From Acidobacteriota bacterium (GTDB taxonomy: Bacteria > Acidobacteriota > UBA6911 > JACQSX01), in NCBI GenBank assembly GCA_016211105.1, contig JACQSX010000009.1:1-58451 (forward strand): a stretch of DNA of 58,451 nucleotides. The letters are read 5' to 3'. Positions 19,698-28,921 of this stretch are shown here, in pieces. Each line of letters opens with the position of its first letter. Positions within the stretch are counted from its first letter, which is position 1. Position numbers and translations under genes: made by a program. The notes beneath the pieces are model-generated. The model did no database searches. It was not told where the DNA came from and worked only from the letters and a program-made list of their open reading frames with translations.

Positions 19698-21602
19698 TCA
19701 ACGCCTAGCGGTTTCCATTCGTCTGTCGTCGGGCGCATAGTACCCGAGTCGGGTACGAACCAAGTACTCGGGATGACCCTGGATGCGGACCTGAATGCGT
19801 CGCCATTTCCCGTTCCTGGCGGGATTGGTGGAGGCGTAGCTCAGCGTATACTGGACGCGAAGATCATCAGCAATTTGGGCGTACACCCCTTCCAGATTTT
19901 CAATCTTGCGGGGAGTGTACATCCGGCCTCCCGTCTGCTCTGCGACCATCGCTAGTTCCCGGCGTGCCCGCTCATGGTGTTCCGACTTGCTGCCCTGTCG
20001 GATGCGGATTGAGCGCCGCGTTGTGCCGCCACTGAGGATGTCGGCTAAGATACGACTGAATCCACCTACGGAGACCATCGAGTCTGCCTCTGTATCGAGG
20101 AAAATTGGATAGATAATGGTGTCCACTTCCTGAATTCCGCGCAGCACTTGCTCGAAAGTTCTCGTCGAGCCAAAGCCTCTGCCTTCCATCCGATTGTCCA
20201 CGCCATCGGTGAAAACCCCGATCGCCTTGCGGCCTTCGACGTGCGCCATATATTCGTGGACACTGGTGTCGAGTGCATCGTAGAAAGCGGTTCCCCCGCG
20301 TGAGCGGATGTCTCGTATCGCGCGCCCCGCTTCGGGACGACCCGCGGAAAAATCTGCCAACAAAGCGATGTCGGAGTTGAAAACAGCAACAGCCACTTGA
20401 TCCTGAGGCTTAAGCCGATGCAGAAAGTTGATGGAAGCTTCTTTCATCAGATTGATAAATCCGGAGGTGCTACCGCTGATGTCTAACAACAGCAGCAAAC
20501 TGAAGGGTGCCTCCGTCGTGAGTAATTTTTGCACCTGTTGTTGTTGCCCGTCCTCGTAAACCAAGAACTCTTCTTTATGCAAATTTGCCACGCTGCGATT
20601 GTCTCGGTCACGAACGCTGATGTTAAAATTGATGTAATCCACGCTGGCACGGATGGCGTAACCCGAATCAATGGTCGAACCAATCATTTTATAATTGGCC
20701 TTGCTTGCGGGCATCCCGGAGCCTGACCCGCCTGCGTCCTTTGTTTCGCCAGTGGGATGGGAGGGAGGTGGGTTAACCTCTGCGCCGCCGTTGGCGGCAG
20801 CAGCGACATCGAGATTTTCTTCTGCCGGGAGGTGTGAATTACCGACACTTTCGGCTCTCGCCATTTGTGGCTTACCCAAAGTGGCCAAATCCGTACTTGG
20901 AGCTTGAATCACAATTCTGCCCGTGTCACTGACCAGTCGTAAGGCACTTCCGAAGTTGCCACTTCCCGAATTCAGGACGATTTCTTTGCGCGCATCAAGA
21001 CCGGCGCCGTGTTGTTGTCCATTCAAGAAGAGGGTACCGCCCGTGGCGGCATAAATTCTGAACCTCTCAGAACTCAGTGTGACGTGGATATCACTCCCCT
21101 GGCTCCGAATCTCCACAGTGGATTGCGACTCTGCCAAGCGTAGCCGAATCTCTCCAGAGTCGGACATCGCCTGAATCTTGCCGCTGTTTTCATAGAGGTG
21201 GATATTCCCGACAGCCGTATCCACGGAGACCGGGCCGTTGATGCCATGCAAGAAAACGTCTGCTGCGGATGAGGTGATGGAAACTTGCAAGCTTGCGGGC
21301 ACGTATAGGTCAATGTAAAGCGCGTTTTGGTCTGGGTCTGAAGGGCTGAGTCGCAGTTCTCCTCCAACTTGCGTGATGAAGGGTCTTGGTCCGGCGGCTT
21401 GCTTTGCTCCCACTATATCGATGTAGCGTCTGTTCCAGCCACGCACCCGGATCTGGCCGCCACCGGTTTGAATCTGGAGACGCAGGATGTTGCTGGCATC
21501 GATTGAGTGTGGCAAAGACTCGGTGTTTGCGCCGAGAAGACGAGGCGTAGACGAAAAGACTAGTGCTGAGGCCAGCAAAAGACCGAAGCAGTTTGCGTTC
21601 AT
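19698..21602 (-). CDS. Secreted VWA-domain protein with N-terminal beta-repeat (DUF4097-like) region
   Basis: A 634-residue protein with a signal peptide (hydrophobic residues 5-24). Residues ~30-235 form a repeated beta pattern (INGPVSVDTAVGNIHLYENSGKI, SDSGEIRLRLAES) resembling DUF4097-type adhesin domains. A Gly/Pro/Ser-rich linker follows (~245-300). Residues ~325-610 are a von Willebrand factor A domain of the acidobacterial VWFA-related type, with an intact MIDAS motif DISGSTS (Asp374) and FTDGVDNR. The probable role is extracellular or periplasmic metal-dependent binding. The partner is unknown. Confidence 0.85.
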   Translation of the reverse strand: MNANCFGLLLASALVFSSTPRLLGANTESLPHSIDASNILRLQIQTGGGQIRVRGWNRRYIDIVGAKQAAGPRPFITQVGGELRLSPSDPDQNALYIDLYVPASLQVSITSSAADVFLHGINGPVSVDTAVGNIHLYENSGKIQAMSDSGEIRLRLAESQSTVEIRSQGSDIHVTLSSERFRIYAATGGTLFLNGQQHGAGLDARKEIVLNSGSGNFGSALRLVSDTGRIVIQAPSTDLATLGKPQMARAESVGNSHLPAEENLDVAAAANGGAEVNPPPSHPTGETKDAGGSGSGMPASKANYKMIGSTIDSGYAIRASVDYINFNISVRDRDNRSVANLHKEEFLVYEDGQQQQVQKLLTTEAPFSLLLLLDISGSTSGFINLMKEASINFLHRLKPQDQVAVAVFNSDIALLADFSAGRPEAGRAIRDIRSRGGTAFYDALDTSVHEYMAHVEGRKAIGVFTDGVDNRMEGRGFGSTRTFEQVLRGIQEVDTIIYPIFLDTEADSMVSVGGFSRILADILSGGTTRRSIRIRQGSKSEHHERARRELAMVAEQTGGRMYTPRKIENLEGVYAQIADDLRVQYTLSYASTNPARNGKWRRIQVRIQGHPEYLVRTRLGYYAPDDRRMETARR

Positions 21603-21758
21603 AAGAACGGCCTTTCTTTTCTGTCGTATGTTCGATGGGATAGGCGCGCGAATGTTTCAAAAATTGCCGGAACCATCATGCGCCTGAAGAGCAACGGCAG
21701 GCAACGTTGATAATTATAAAGGCATGGGAGTATTAGCGCTATAGTCGCAGGAAGCGTT
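21603..21758. other. Divergent promoter region between the VWA gene and the TonB-C-like gene
   Basis: About 155 nt. The minus strand has a perfect TATAAT (21713-21718) about 110 nt before the VWA gene, but I see no matching -35 at 17 nt. No other structure stands out. Confidence 0.35.
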
Positions 21759-22682
21759 ATGGCGAACCTGACTCGAATTTATGGAATGTTGCGCGAGCGC
21801 GGGATGAATCGCAAACCTTTCCATTCCTCGATCTTGACATCATTCCATGCCATGTGCATGGGTCTGCTGAAGATCCCGTTTGTGGTCGCAGCCTTCGTTC
21901 TACTGATAGATTTGTGTGCGCCGGCGTCTTTTTCTTTCGTCTATGTCTCGGATCACCGGGTGATCACAATTGAGCCTGTTTCTGAAAATCGGCTGATCTT
22001 GAACGTGATCAATTTAAGTGACGAAGTCCTGGTTGTTCATCCCTATGATGTCCTGTTGCAGGCTGGATCGAAGACGAGCCTAGGACAAGTGTTCCAAAAA
22101 GACGAAAAAGGCGCTGCCGACGTGTTCTATGCGACACGGCTCATCAAACCGCGCGAATTTGTCGGTCTTACGGTGATGGGAGACCTGATGCCGGAGCCGA
22201 GTGCTGTGGTTTTTCGTAGCGCCTCACGCTTTTTCTTCTTGCAAAAGTTAGAAAAGATTGAGTTGGACATTCTAGCGCGGCAAATTACCACAATTGATCT
22301 GCAACGCGAGAACTCTGAATTGGCACTCAAGCATGCAGGGATTATCCAGGGCTACGGAAAATTGGAGTACTATCCCGACGGAGAAACCGAGAACCTCGAT
22401 GGGCAGTTTCCAGAAATCGGGGAGGTACTGCCTCCACTGATCGTGCAAAAGTCGGATCCCAAAGTAATCGGTGCAGTGCTTCCGGGGTCGGAGGTTGAAG
22501 TCAAAGGGTTGGTTTCAAAGAGGGGAGAACTACTGGATGCCCATATCAGTAAAGGGCTGTCACCAGAGGCTGACCGGCGTGCTCTGGCTGTGATTGAAAA
22601 TAGTTGGAAGTTTCTACCTGCCGTCCGAGACGGTGAAGTGCTCGAATCTACGGTGACATTGAGAGTGAGGTTTGTTGAATAG
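21759..22682 (+). CDS. Membrane-anchored protein with a TonB-C-like C-terminus
   Basis: A 307-residue protein of uncertain role. After a basic start there is one hydrophobic segment (GLLKIPFVVAAFVLLIDLC, ~residues 35-53), then a domain I do not recognise (DHRVITIEPVSENRLILNVINLSDEV onward). The last ~75 residues (KVIGAVLPGSEVEVKGLVSKRGELLDAHISKG, then a SWKFLPAVRDGEVLES pattern) match the TonB C-terminal fold. Several in-frame ATGs exist (21759, 21786, 21804, 21852), and the first may not be the true start. It could span the inner membrane and contact a periplasmic partner. Confidence 0.6.
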   Translation: MANLTRIYGMLRERGMNRKPFHSSILTSFHAMCMGLLKIPFVVAAFVLLIDLCAPASFSFVYVSDHRVITIEPVSENRLILNVINLSDEVLVVHPYDVLLQAGSKTSLGQVFQKDEKGAADVFYATRLIKPREFVGLTVMGDLMPEPSAVVFRSASRFFFLQKLEKIELDILARQITTIDLQRENSELALKHAGIIQGYGKLEYYPDGETENLDGQFPEIGEVLPPLIVQKSDPKVIGAVLPGSEVEVKGLVSKRGELLDAHISKGLSPEADRRALAVIENSWKFLPAVRDGEVLESTVTLRVRFVE

Positions 22683-22685
22683 GGA

Positions 22686-22840
22686 TCAGGGGTCACGTAT
22701 CACGTATCAAGTGTTAAGTCGTAGTCTACGACCTTTCACTGACGAACCATGCAGGTCAAGAGTAAAGGTCCAGTCAAACATTACGTATCCCGCCGCTGCC
22801 GTTGATACCTGATACGTGATACTCGATGCCGGCCCCTGAC
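22686..22840. repeat. Imperfect inverted-repeat element between convergent genes
   Basis: Left arm TCAGGGG + CACGTATCACGTATCAAG (22686-22711) and right arm, in inverted orientation, within 22802-22840 (complement reads TCAGGGG...GTATCACGTATCA). Inside lies a perfect 7-bp palindrome GTCGTAG-T-CTACGAC (22718-22732). It fills the whole gap between two convergent genes and carries no frame. It could be a dispersed REP/MITE-like element also acting as a two-way terminator. Confidence 0.6.
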
Positions 22841-22843
22841 TTG

Positions 22844-23614
22844 CTAACGGTTCTTCCATTCGGGTTTTCTTCTCTCCACAAATGCCTGGATTCCTTCACC
22901 TGTGTCTTCCAACAGCATCAGCTCGTCCAGATAGAGTGAACTCACCCGCTCCAGGGTGTCCTGGAATGTCGCCGCGATGCCAATTCGCATTGCCCGAGTG
23001 GCCACACGCAGCACCGCTCCGCTCATGCTGGAGAGTTTGCTCAATAATGCTTCCACCTCCGAGTCTATACTTTCCTGCGAGACTACCTTGCTAACCAGCC
23101 CGTACTGTTGCGCCTTCTGGGAATCGATGCTTTCTCCCAAAAGGAGCACTTCCGCAGCCAGGCGCGCCCCCATCAAACGGGGAAAGTAAACTGCGGCCAG
23201 CGGAGGGAAGACGCCGATCTTGATTTCAGGTTGCCCGAAGACGGAATTCCCTGTGGCGATCACAAAATCGCAAAAGGCGGCCAATTCGCACCCCGCGCCT
23301 AGCGCCATGCCCTGTACAGCAGCCACGGTGGGTATGGATAGATCCTCCAAGGTGCGGAATATCGTCTGAAACTGATCAATCAAGGAAAATACCTTGTCTT
23401 CTGTGTGATCAGCCATCTCCATGCCTGCGCTGAAAGCTTTCTGATCTGAAGAAAAAACCAGCGCCTTTACCTCTTTTGTGTCCGCTAGGCTGTCCAACGC
23501 CCGATTTATTTCGTTCAGCATGGCAGTATTCAAGATATTCAAAGGAGGCCGCGACATCACCAGCCGGGCGATTCCACGATCGATCGAGAATTTCAGATTT
23601 CTGAATGTATTCAT
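22844..23614 (-). CDS. Enoyl-CoA hydratase/isomerase family protein
   Basis: Crotonase-fold enzyme, 256 residues from the ATG at 23614. Seen: MSRPPLNILNTAMLNEI, the oxyanion-hole segment FSAGMEMADH, GMALGAGCELAAFCDFVIAT (key part GAGCELA) and FGQPEIKIGVFPPL. The PPLNILNTAMLNEI pattern resembles cyclohexadiene-carboxyl-CoA hydratases, but so do many uncharacterised members, so the substrate is open. It stands apart from the thiolase/dehydrogenase pair at 43.8-45.9 kb. Confidence 0.85.
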   Translation of the reverse strand: MNTFRNLKFSIDRGIARLVMSRPPLNILNTAMLNEINRALDSLADTKEVKALVFSSDQKAFSAGMEMADHTEDKVFSLIDQFQTIFRTLEDLSIPTVAAVQGMALGAGCELAAFCDFVIATGNSVFGQPEIKIGVFPPLAAVYFPRLMGARLAAEVLLLGESIDSQKAQQYGLVSKVVSQESIDSEVEALLSKLSSMSGAVLRVATRAMRIGIAATFQDTLERVSSLYLDELMLLEDTGEGIQAFVERRKPEWKNR

Positions 23615-23867
23615 CTGAGAGAACCCCCAAATGCTTCGCAAACTGCCTGAATGGGCGGTTTTGTTCCAGAGGCAGGTTGCCGCGGCAAAAAATGGCGAAG
23701 CTCTATCGCAGCGGCGGGAGCCCGCGTTCCTGCCACTGATGACTTGTTGCTTGCCGGCAGCAATCTATCACAGAGGAATGGCGTCCGCTAGCGCCGGACC
23801 AATCATGGCGTCCAAAATCATGTGGGAGTTTGTTGGATGGCAGTGGAATCCTCTCTGTTGGAGGTTC

Positions 23868-25271
23868 ATGAACCTCGCTGAACAGCAACGACATCTGGCC
23901 GACGACCTGTTGGAATTTCTTTCTGAGGCGTCCGAGTTTGTGTTGGTGACGGGACGCCAGTGCTGTCGATTTGCCAGGGGTGACTTTCATTCTTGTCGTT
24001 CCTCGGCCGGCCTTGAATTTAACGTAGGTCCGTTTCGTTTGGTCTTGCAATATCCGGCATGGAGACGAACAACGCATCGGTTCACGTTGGGCTCCCACGC
24101 CCGCGTAGTCCTGCTGAAGCCATCACGCAAGAATGAGCTTTGGTTGCGACGTCAACAATTTCGCTGGCGGTGCGAAGAGCGTGCCGGACAGCAGTGGAAG
24201 TTGATACGCTCCGCTTATTCATCTGCTTGCGGTGGGCCTCTGCTTCATATGGTCCTTAGAAAAGGAAAATGCTGGTTTGTGGCGGTGGCCGCGGGAGACG
24301 AAGAGAACGTGCGCGTGGAAGTAATCCTTTCTCAATTGTTCGCGCTGTGGAGGCGATTTGAATTTTCTGGCGCACGTCGAGTTGAAGCAGGGTTCGTTTT
24401 TGTCCCATATCCATTGGCCGATTTGGCAGCGCGTTTGCTAGACGACTTGCAAGCGCCCGTACGGGTTTATTGTCTGCCCGCGCTGAAGCCGTTCTGTCGT
24501 GCAATGCCGGCCGCTTTTCCGTTATTGTGGCCGTCTCAGCATGTGCGCGCCGAGTTGAGGAGCCTGTATTCGGAGTTTGGCTTTCCGGTTGAAGTGCATG
24601 CTTTGGTCCGCAACGCAAAGAATTGCAGTTTTGAATATTTAGGAATCGCCTTTGCGGTCTTTGACGCCGATCATAGTACCTGGAGATTCCCGCTGCGAGA
24701 TAGTGGCACGGAGCCGGACGGGGACGTAGCCCGTGGCATGGTGCGTCAGGAGTACCAGCGGATTCGGGCAGTTCGTCGAAGCCACGCGCGTTTTCGCACG
24801 GATCCGTGCTATCAGCTCCATTCGGAGCGATGGTTGGAAAGTTTGATCCTACAGGATCCGAAGGTCTTGGACCCGGAGCTGAGGACCTTCCCTATTTATG
24901 CCCAAGTGCCGGCCTATGCGACCCGGCGACGAGTGATCGATTTGGTCGCCGTCACCGAAGGGGGGCGGTTGGTAGTCATCGAGGTAAAAACGCAAAGAGC
25001 CATTGACTTGTTGTTCCAAGGGCTTTCCTATTGGCGCATCGTATTACAGGCGCATCAACAAGATGCGTTTCACCAGAATGGTTATTTCCTGGGCGTGCGA
25101 TTGACCGATGAACCGCCCCTGTTGTACTGCGTGACGCCGCTGCTACTGTTGCACGCGGAGGAGCGCTATCTTGCCCAACGCCTCGGCGCCGCGGTGGAGG
25201 CGTACCTGATCGGGATCAACCATGATTGGAGGAGACGGTTGAAGGTGCTACGAAAAGAACGCCTCTGCTAA
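23868..25271 (+). CDS. Uncharacterised protein with a C-terminal PD-(D/E)XK nuclease-like motif
   Basis: About 467 residues from the ATG at 23868, which has GGAGG just upstream. The frame is open back to 23631 but that part shows no homology pattern. The first ~300 residues are unrecognised and rich in Arg, Trp and Phe. Near the C-terminus Glu324 (ERWLESLI), Asp358 (RRRVIDLVAV) and Glu372-x-Lys374 (VVIEVKTQ) form the E...D...ExK pattern of PD-(D/E)XK nucleases. It might cut DNA or RNA, or only bind. It runs into the RsbRD_N-like gene and the two may be an operon. Confidence 0.6.
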   Translation: MNLAEQQRHLADDLLEFLSEASEFVLVTGRQCCRFARGDFHSCRSSAGLEFNVGPFRLVLQYPAWRRTTHRFTLGSHARVVLLKPSRKNELWLRRQQFRWRCEERAGQQWKLIRSAYSSACGGPLLHMVLRKGKCWFVAVAAGDEENVRVEVILSQLFALWRRFEFSGARRVEAGFVFVPYPLADLAARLLDDLQAPVRVYCLPALKPFCRAMPAAFPLLWPSQHVRAELRSLYSEFGFPVEVHALVRNAKNCSFEYLGIAFAVFDADHSTWRFPLRDSGTEPDGDVARGMVRQEYQRIRAVRRSHARFRTDPCYQLHSERWLESLILQDPKVLDPELRTFPIYAQVPAYATRRRVIDLVAVTEGGRLVVIEVKTQRAIDLLFQGLSYWRIVLQAHQQDAFHQNGYFLGVRLTDEPPLLYCVTPLLLLHAEERYLAQRLGAAVEAYLIGINHDWRRRLKVLRKERLC

Positions 25272-25366
25272 GGGCGCGCGCTATTTGGCTTCTTTCGCGC
25301 TGGGGAGAACCGCGTGTCATTCAAGAGATCCTAAAGGAGTACAATACACCACCAGGAGTGGGTTTT

Positions 25367-25828
25367 ATGATCGCACAGAAACTCATACACTTGATCGAGG
25401 CGCATGCTACTGAGCTTGCCGGGCGCTGGTTACGAGATGTTCAAAAAAACCAAGAGACCCCGACGTACCATCACTTCCCAGAGGACAACTTACACGAGCG
25501 TGCCTATGACGTTTACTGCCAGTTAGGGAAATGGATTGAGACTGAGTCACACCAGCGCCGGATTGGGGAGATCTACACGAAGCTGGGCGCAGAGAGATAC
25601 CGCGAAGGGTTCCGGTTGAGTGAAGTAGTACAGGCCCTCATTCTGACGAAACGCCACCTCTGGATGTTTGTCCTGGAACAGGGTTTTTTCGATTCGGCTC
25701 TGGAGCTTTATCAAGCGCAAGACTTATACAACAGCGTGGATCTTTTCTTTGACCGTGCCATTCATTTCACGGTGCGCGGATTTGAGACGGAAGCCAGGTT
25801 GTATCAAGGCAGCCGGCCGAGTCTTTAG
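25367..25828 (+). CDS. RsbRD N-terminal-like (RsbR co-antagonist type) protein
   Basis: A 153-residue all-helical protein beginning LIHLIEAHATELAGRWLRDV and continuing RAYDVYCQLGKWIE and RYREGFRLSEVVQALILTKRHLW, the pattern of the RsbRD_N domain found at the N-terminus of stressosome RsbR proteins and some histidine kinases. No STAS or kinase domain follows, so this is a stand-alone sensor-like domain. I start at the ATG at 25367 with AGGAG 8 nt upstream; the frame is open upstream to 25226 and overlaps the nuclease-like gene. Confidence 0.7.
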   Translation: MIAQKLIHLIEAHATELAGRWLRDVQKNQETPTYHHFPEDNLHERAYDVYCQLGKWIETESHQRRIGEIYTKLGAERYREGFRLSEVVQALILTKRHLWMFVLEQGFFDSALELYQAQDLYNSVDLFFDRAIHFTVRGFETEARLYQGSRPSL

Positions 25829-25956
25829 CAGGCGGTTGGATTCTTGAAAAATTAGGGTTTTGGGGTGATCGCTACACTGCTGATGCTTTGACATCCTCAT
25901 GCAGAGCATTGCGTGCCAGGGAGGAATTTGGACTTTTGTGGTGTAACGTTGCCAAT

Positions 25957-28821
25957 TCATCGGCTTCCGTTTAGATAGTTCTTCAAACACTGTCCCGTAT
26001 ACGATCTCTCACTCACAACGATATCTTCGGGGCGCCCTGCCGCGACGATCTGTCCTCCATGGTCCCCTCCTTCGGGTCCCAGGTCAATGATCCAGTCGGC
26101 GCACTTAATTACTTCAGGATTGTGTTCAATTACGATCACGGAAGCTCCTTCTTTAATAAGCCTGTCGAACGCCTTCATCAATTTGTTGATGTCGTCAAAG
26201 TGCAGGCCGGTGGTGGGTTCATCAAAGATGAACAGAGGCCTCCTGGAGGTCTTCTTAATCAAGAAAGAAGCGAGCTTGATGCGCTGCGCCTCACCACCGC
26301 TGAGAGTGGTTGAAGATTGTCCCAACCGGAGATAACCCAATCCAACCTCATCCAGGACTTTCAGCTTCTTTACCAGCCGGGTCCGGTGAGAGAAGAAGAA
26401 GATTGCATCGCGGACAGTCATGTTTAGGACGTCATGAATGTTCTTCCCCCGATAGGTCACCTCCAGTACCGAAGGCTTGTATCGCATTCCCTTGCAATCT
26501 TCACAGACCAATTCCACATCCGCCAAAAACTGCATCTCCACGGTGACGGTTCCTGACCCTTCACAACCTTCACACCTCCCACCCGGGACGTTGAAAGAAA
26601 AATGGCCGGGGGCAAAATTCCTCGCTACTGCGCTGCGCGTGGCGGTAAAGACATGTCGAATCTCGTCGAATGCCTTGATATACGTAATGGGATTGGAGCG
26701 CGGGGTTTTCCCAATAGGAGATTGATCCACCAGCAACACTTCAGTAACAAATTTTGCGCCCTCTAATCCCTGGTGGTTGCCGACCGTTTCTTTCCACTCT
26801 CCTTTTTGCCTTTTCAACTCCGCGTACAGCACGTCATGCACGAGGGTGGATTTTCCGCTGCCGGAAACGCCAGTGATACATACCAGTACGTTCAACGGGA
26901 TTCGCACATCCACGTTCTTCAAGTTGTGCGCGCAGGCCCCACGAATGATAATCTCCTGTCCGGTCCCCTGGCGCCTGAATGTCGGCGTCGCAACATGAAG
27001 ATCGGCCCTCAGGTAACGGGCGGTCAGCGATTGGCGGTTGGCCAACAGCGAGGGGTAATCGCCTTCATAGACGACTTCACCGCCCGACTCGCCGGCGCCT
27101 GGTCCGATATCGATAATGTGATCTGCAGACTCAATTATTTCGCGGTCATGTTCCACGACCAGTACCGTATTGCCTGCGCTTCGTAAGTTCTTCAGGATAT
27201 CGATCAGACGACCGCTATCCCGGGGGTGCAATCCAATGCTTGGCTCGTCAAGAACGTAGAGTGCTCCCACGAGTGAGGATCCGAGCGCGGTTGCAAGTTG
27301 GATTCGCTGTGCTTCGCCGCCGCTCAGAGTCGATGCGAGCCGGTCCAGCGTGAGATAGTCGAGGCCAACCCGGAGCAGGAAATCAAGACGCGCGCGAATT
27401 TCGCTAATCAACCGCTCTGCTACGGAGCTTTCCGTTGGTGTTAACTTTAGGTGGGTGAAGAACTCGTCGGCGTCGCGTATCGAGAGGGCCGTAACCTGGG
27501 TGATGCGCTTGTCGCCCAGGTAGACATCGAGCGCTTCGCGGCGCAACCGCTCGCCGCCGCATTCTGGGCAAACCGTATATCCCCGGTATCGGCTGATTAA
27601 AATCCGCACGTGGATCTTGTATTTCTTGGTTTCCAGGTAATCGAAGAATCCTTGGATCCCGGGGAACTTGCCCTCGCCTTCAAAAATTAAACGTCTTTCT
27701 TCGGCAGAAAGGTCACGGTAGGGCGTGCGAATGTCCATCGCTTTTTTCAGAGCGAACTCTTTTAACTTCTTTTGAAAGCCGCGATAGCGGGGTTTTCGCC
27801 AGGGGTCGATGGGATCCTGGTCGATGGAGCGAGAAGGATCTGGCACGATCCGGTTCATGTCTAACGTGATGGTATTGCCAAATCCTTGGCAGACGGGGCA
27901 GGCTCCGTAAGGATTGTTGAAGGAAAAGAGCCTCGGTTCCGGAATCTTATACGGGATGCCACACTGCGGACACTCAAAACGCTCACTGAATCGGATCAAA
28001 GCTCCCCCCTTCAAATCTGGCTGGCTTGTTGTGCATCCTTGCAAGACTGGCGGTAATGGGTCATCGCCGATCACGTAGACCTCTGCCAAACCGTTTCCTT
28101 CCCGGTAGCATTGTTCGAGTGAGTCAGTGAGTCGCTGCCTTTCTGACTGGTGGATCTCAAACCGGTCGACCACGGAGCGATACGACCCGATGGAAAATGA
28201 GGGGATGTCCAGGGAGTCGATTTCAATCACCTGTCCGTCCTTGAAGAGGCGTCGAAATCCCTGCTTTCTTAAGTTATCTAGAATCATGGGCGGTAAAGGT
28301 TGTTCGTCACGATTGGATACCGTGTCACTGTAAAGGTCAAAAGTGCTGCCGCGCAGCGGAAACAGCAGGTAGACCCTTCGTCCTGCCGCTCCTAGGAGTG
28401 CTTCCACGATGCTGTCGATTGAATCCACCTTGACCGGACGGCCGCAGTTGTGGCAGACGGTGCGGCCGATGCGAGCGTAGGTGAGCCGTAAGAAGTCGTA
28501 AATCTCCGTCACCGTCCCCACGGTACTGCGCGGATTTCTAGAGGTGTTCTTTTGACGGATTGCGATGGCTGGGCTAATACCGATGATTTCGTCCACCGCT
28601 GGTTTTTCCATGCGTTCCAGAAACTGTCGAGCGTACGCCGATAGCGACTCCACATAACGTCGTTGTCCCTCGGCATAAAGGGTGTCAAATGCCAAGCTCG
28701 ATTTGCCCGATCCAGAGACGCCGGTCACCACCGTCAATTGATTGATTGGAATGTGGCAGCAGAGTCCTTTCAGGTTATGTACGCGGGCGCCGCGGACAAT
28801 GAGGTAGTCCTTCTGACTCAT
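25957..28821 (-). CDS. uvrA: UvrABC system protein A
   Basis: Damage-recognition ATPase of nucleotide excision repair. About 954 residues with two ABC modules: Walker A GVSGSGKSSLAFD and GVSGSGKSTLVHD, signatures LSGGEAQRIQLA and LSGGEAQRIKLA, the zinc modules (CHNCGRP, CPVCQGFG, CEGCEGSG) and the UvrB-binding region. I use the ATG at 28821 (MSQKDYLIVRGARVHNL); the ORF extends 9 codons further. It has its own promoter at 28857-28886. I see no LexA-type box. Confidence 0.98.
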   Translation of the reverse strand: MSQKDYLIVRGARVHNLKGLCCHIPINQLTVVTGVSGSGKSSLAFDTLYAEGQRRYVESLSAYARQFLERMEKPAVDEIIGISPAIAIRQKNTSRNPRSTVGTVTEIYDFLRLTYARIGRTVCHNCGRPVKVDSIDSIVEALLGAAGRRVYLLFPLRGSTFDLYSDTVSNRDEQPLPPMILDNLRKQGFRRLFKDGQVIEIDSLDIPSFSIGSYRSVVDRFEIHQSERQRLTDSLEQCYREGNGLAEVYVIGDDPLPPVLQGCTTSQPDLKGGALIRFSERFECPQCGIPYKIPEPRLFSFNNPYGACPVCQGFGNTITLDMNRIVPDPSRSIDQDPIDPWRKPRYRGFQKKLKEFALKKAMDIRTPYRDLSAEERRLIFEGEGKFPGIQGFFDYLETKKYKIHVRILISRYRGYTVCPECGGERLRREALDVYLGDKRITQVTALSIRDADEFFTHLKLTPTESSVAERLISEIRARLDFLLRVGLDYLTLDRLASTLSGGEAQRIQLATALGSSLVGALYVLDEPSIGLHPRDSGRLIDILKNLRSAGNTVLVVEHDREIIESADHIIDIGPGAGESGGEVVYEGDYPSLLANRQSLTARYLRADLHVATPTFRRQGTGQEIIIRGACAHNLKNVDVRIPLNVLVCITGVSGSGKSTLVHDVLYAELKRQKGEWKETVGNHQGLEGAKFVTEVLLVDQSPIGKTPRSNPITYIKAFDEIRHVFTATRSAVARNFAPGHFSFNVPGGRCEGCEGSGTVTVEMQFLADVELVCEDCKGMRYKPSVLEVTYRGKNIHDVLNMTVRDAIFFFSHRTRLVKKLKVLDEVGLGYLRLGQSSTTLSGGEAQRIKLASFLIKKTSRRPLFIFDEPTTGLHFDDINKLMKAFDRLIKEGASVIVIEHNPEVIKCADWIIDLGPEGGDHGGQIVAAGRPEDIVVSERSYTGQCLKNYLNGSR

Positions 28822-28856
28822 AAGACAACATACCCAACGGCCATACAAGAATATTT

Positions 28857-28886
28857 AGTCTAGGAAACGGTATTTGGCGCTGTCAA
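28857..28886 (-). promoter_or_regulatory. Sigma70-type promoter of uvrA
   Basis: Minus strand TTGACA (28881-28886), 18-nt spacer, TAGACT (28857-28862), about 36 nt upstream of the chosen uvrA start. Perfect -35 and moderate -10. Confidence 0.6.
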
Positions 28887-28921
28887 TTAAGGAGTGGGGC
28901 TAGGGTAGAAAGGCGCAATGC

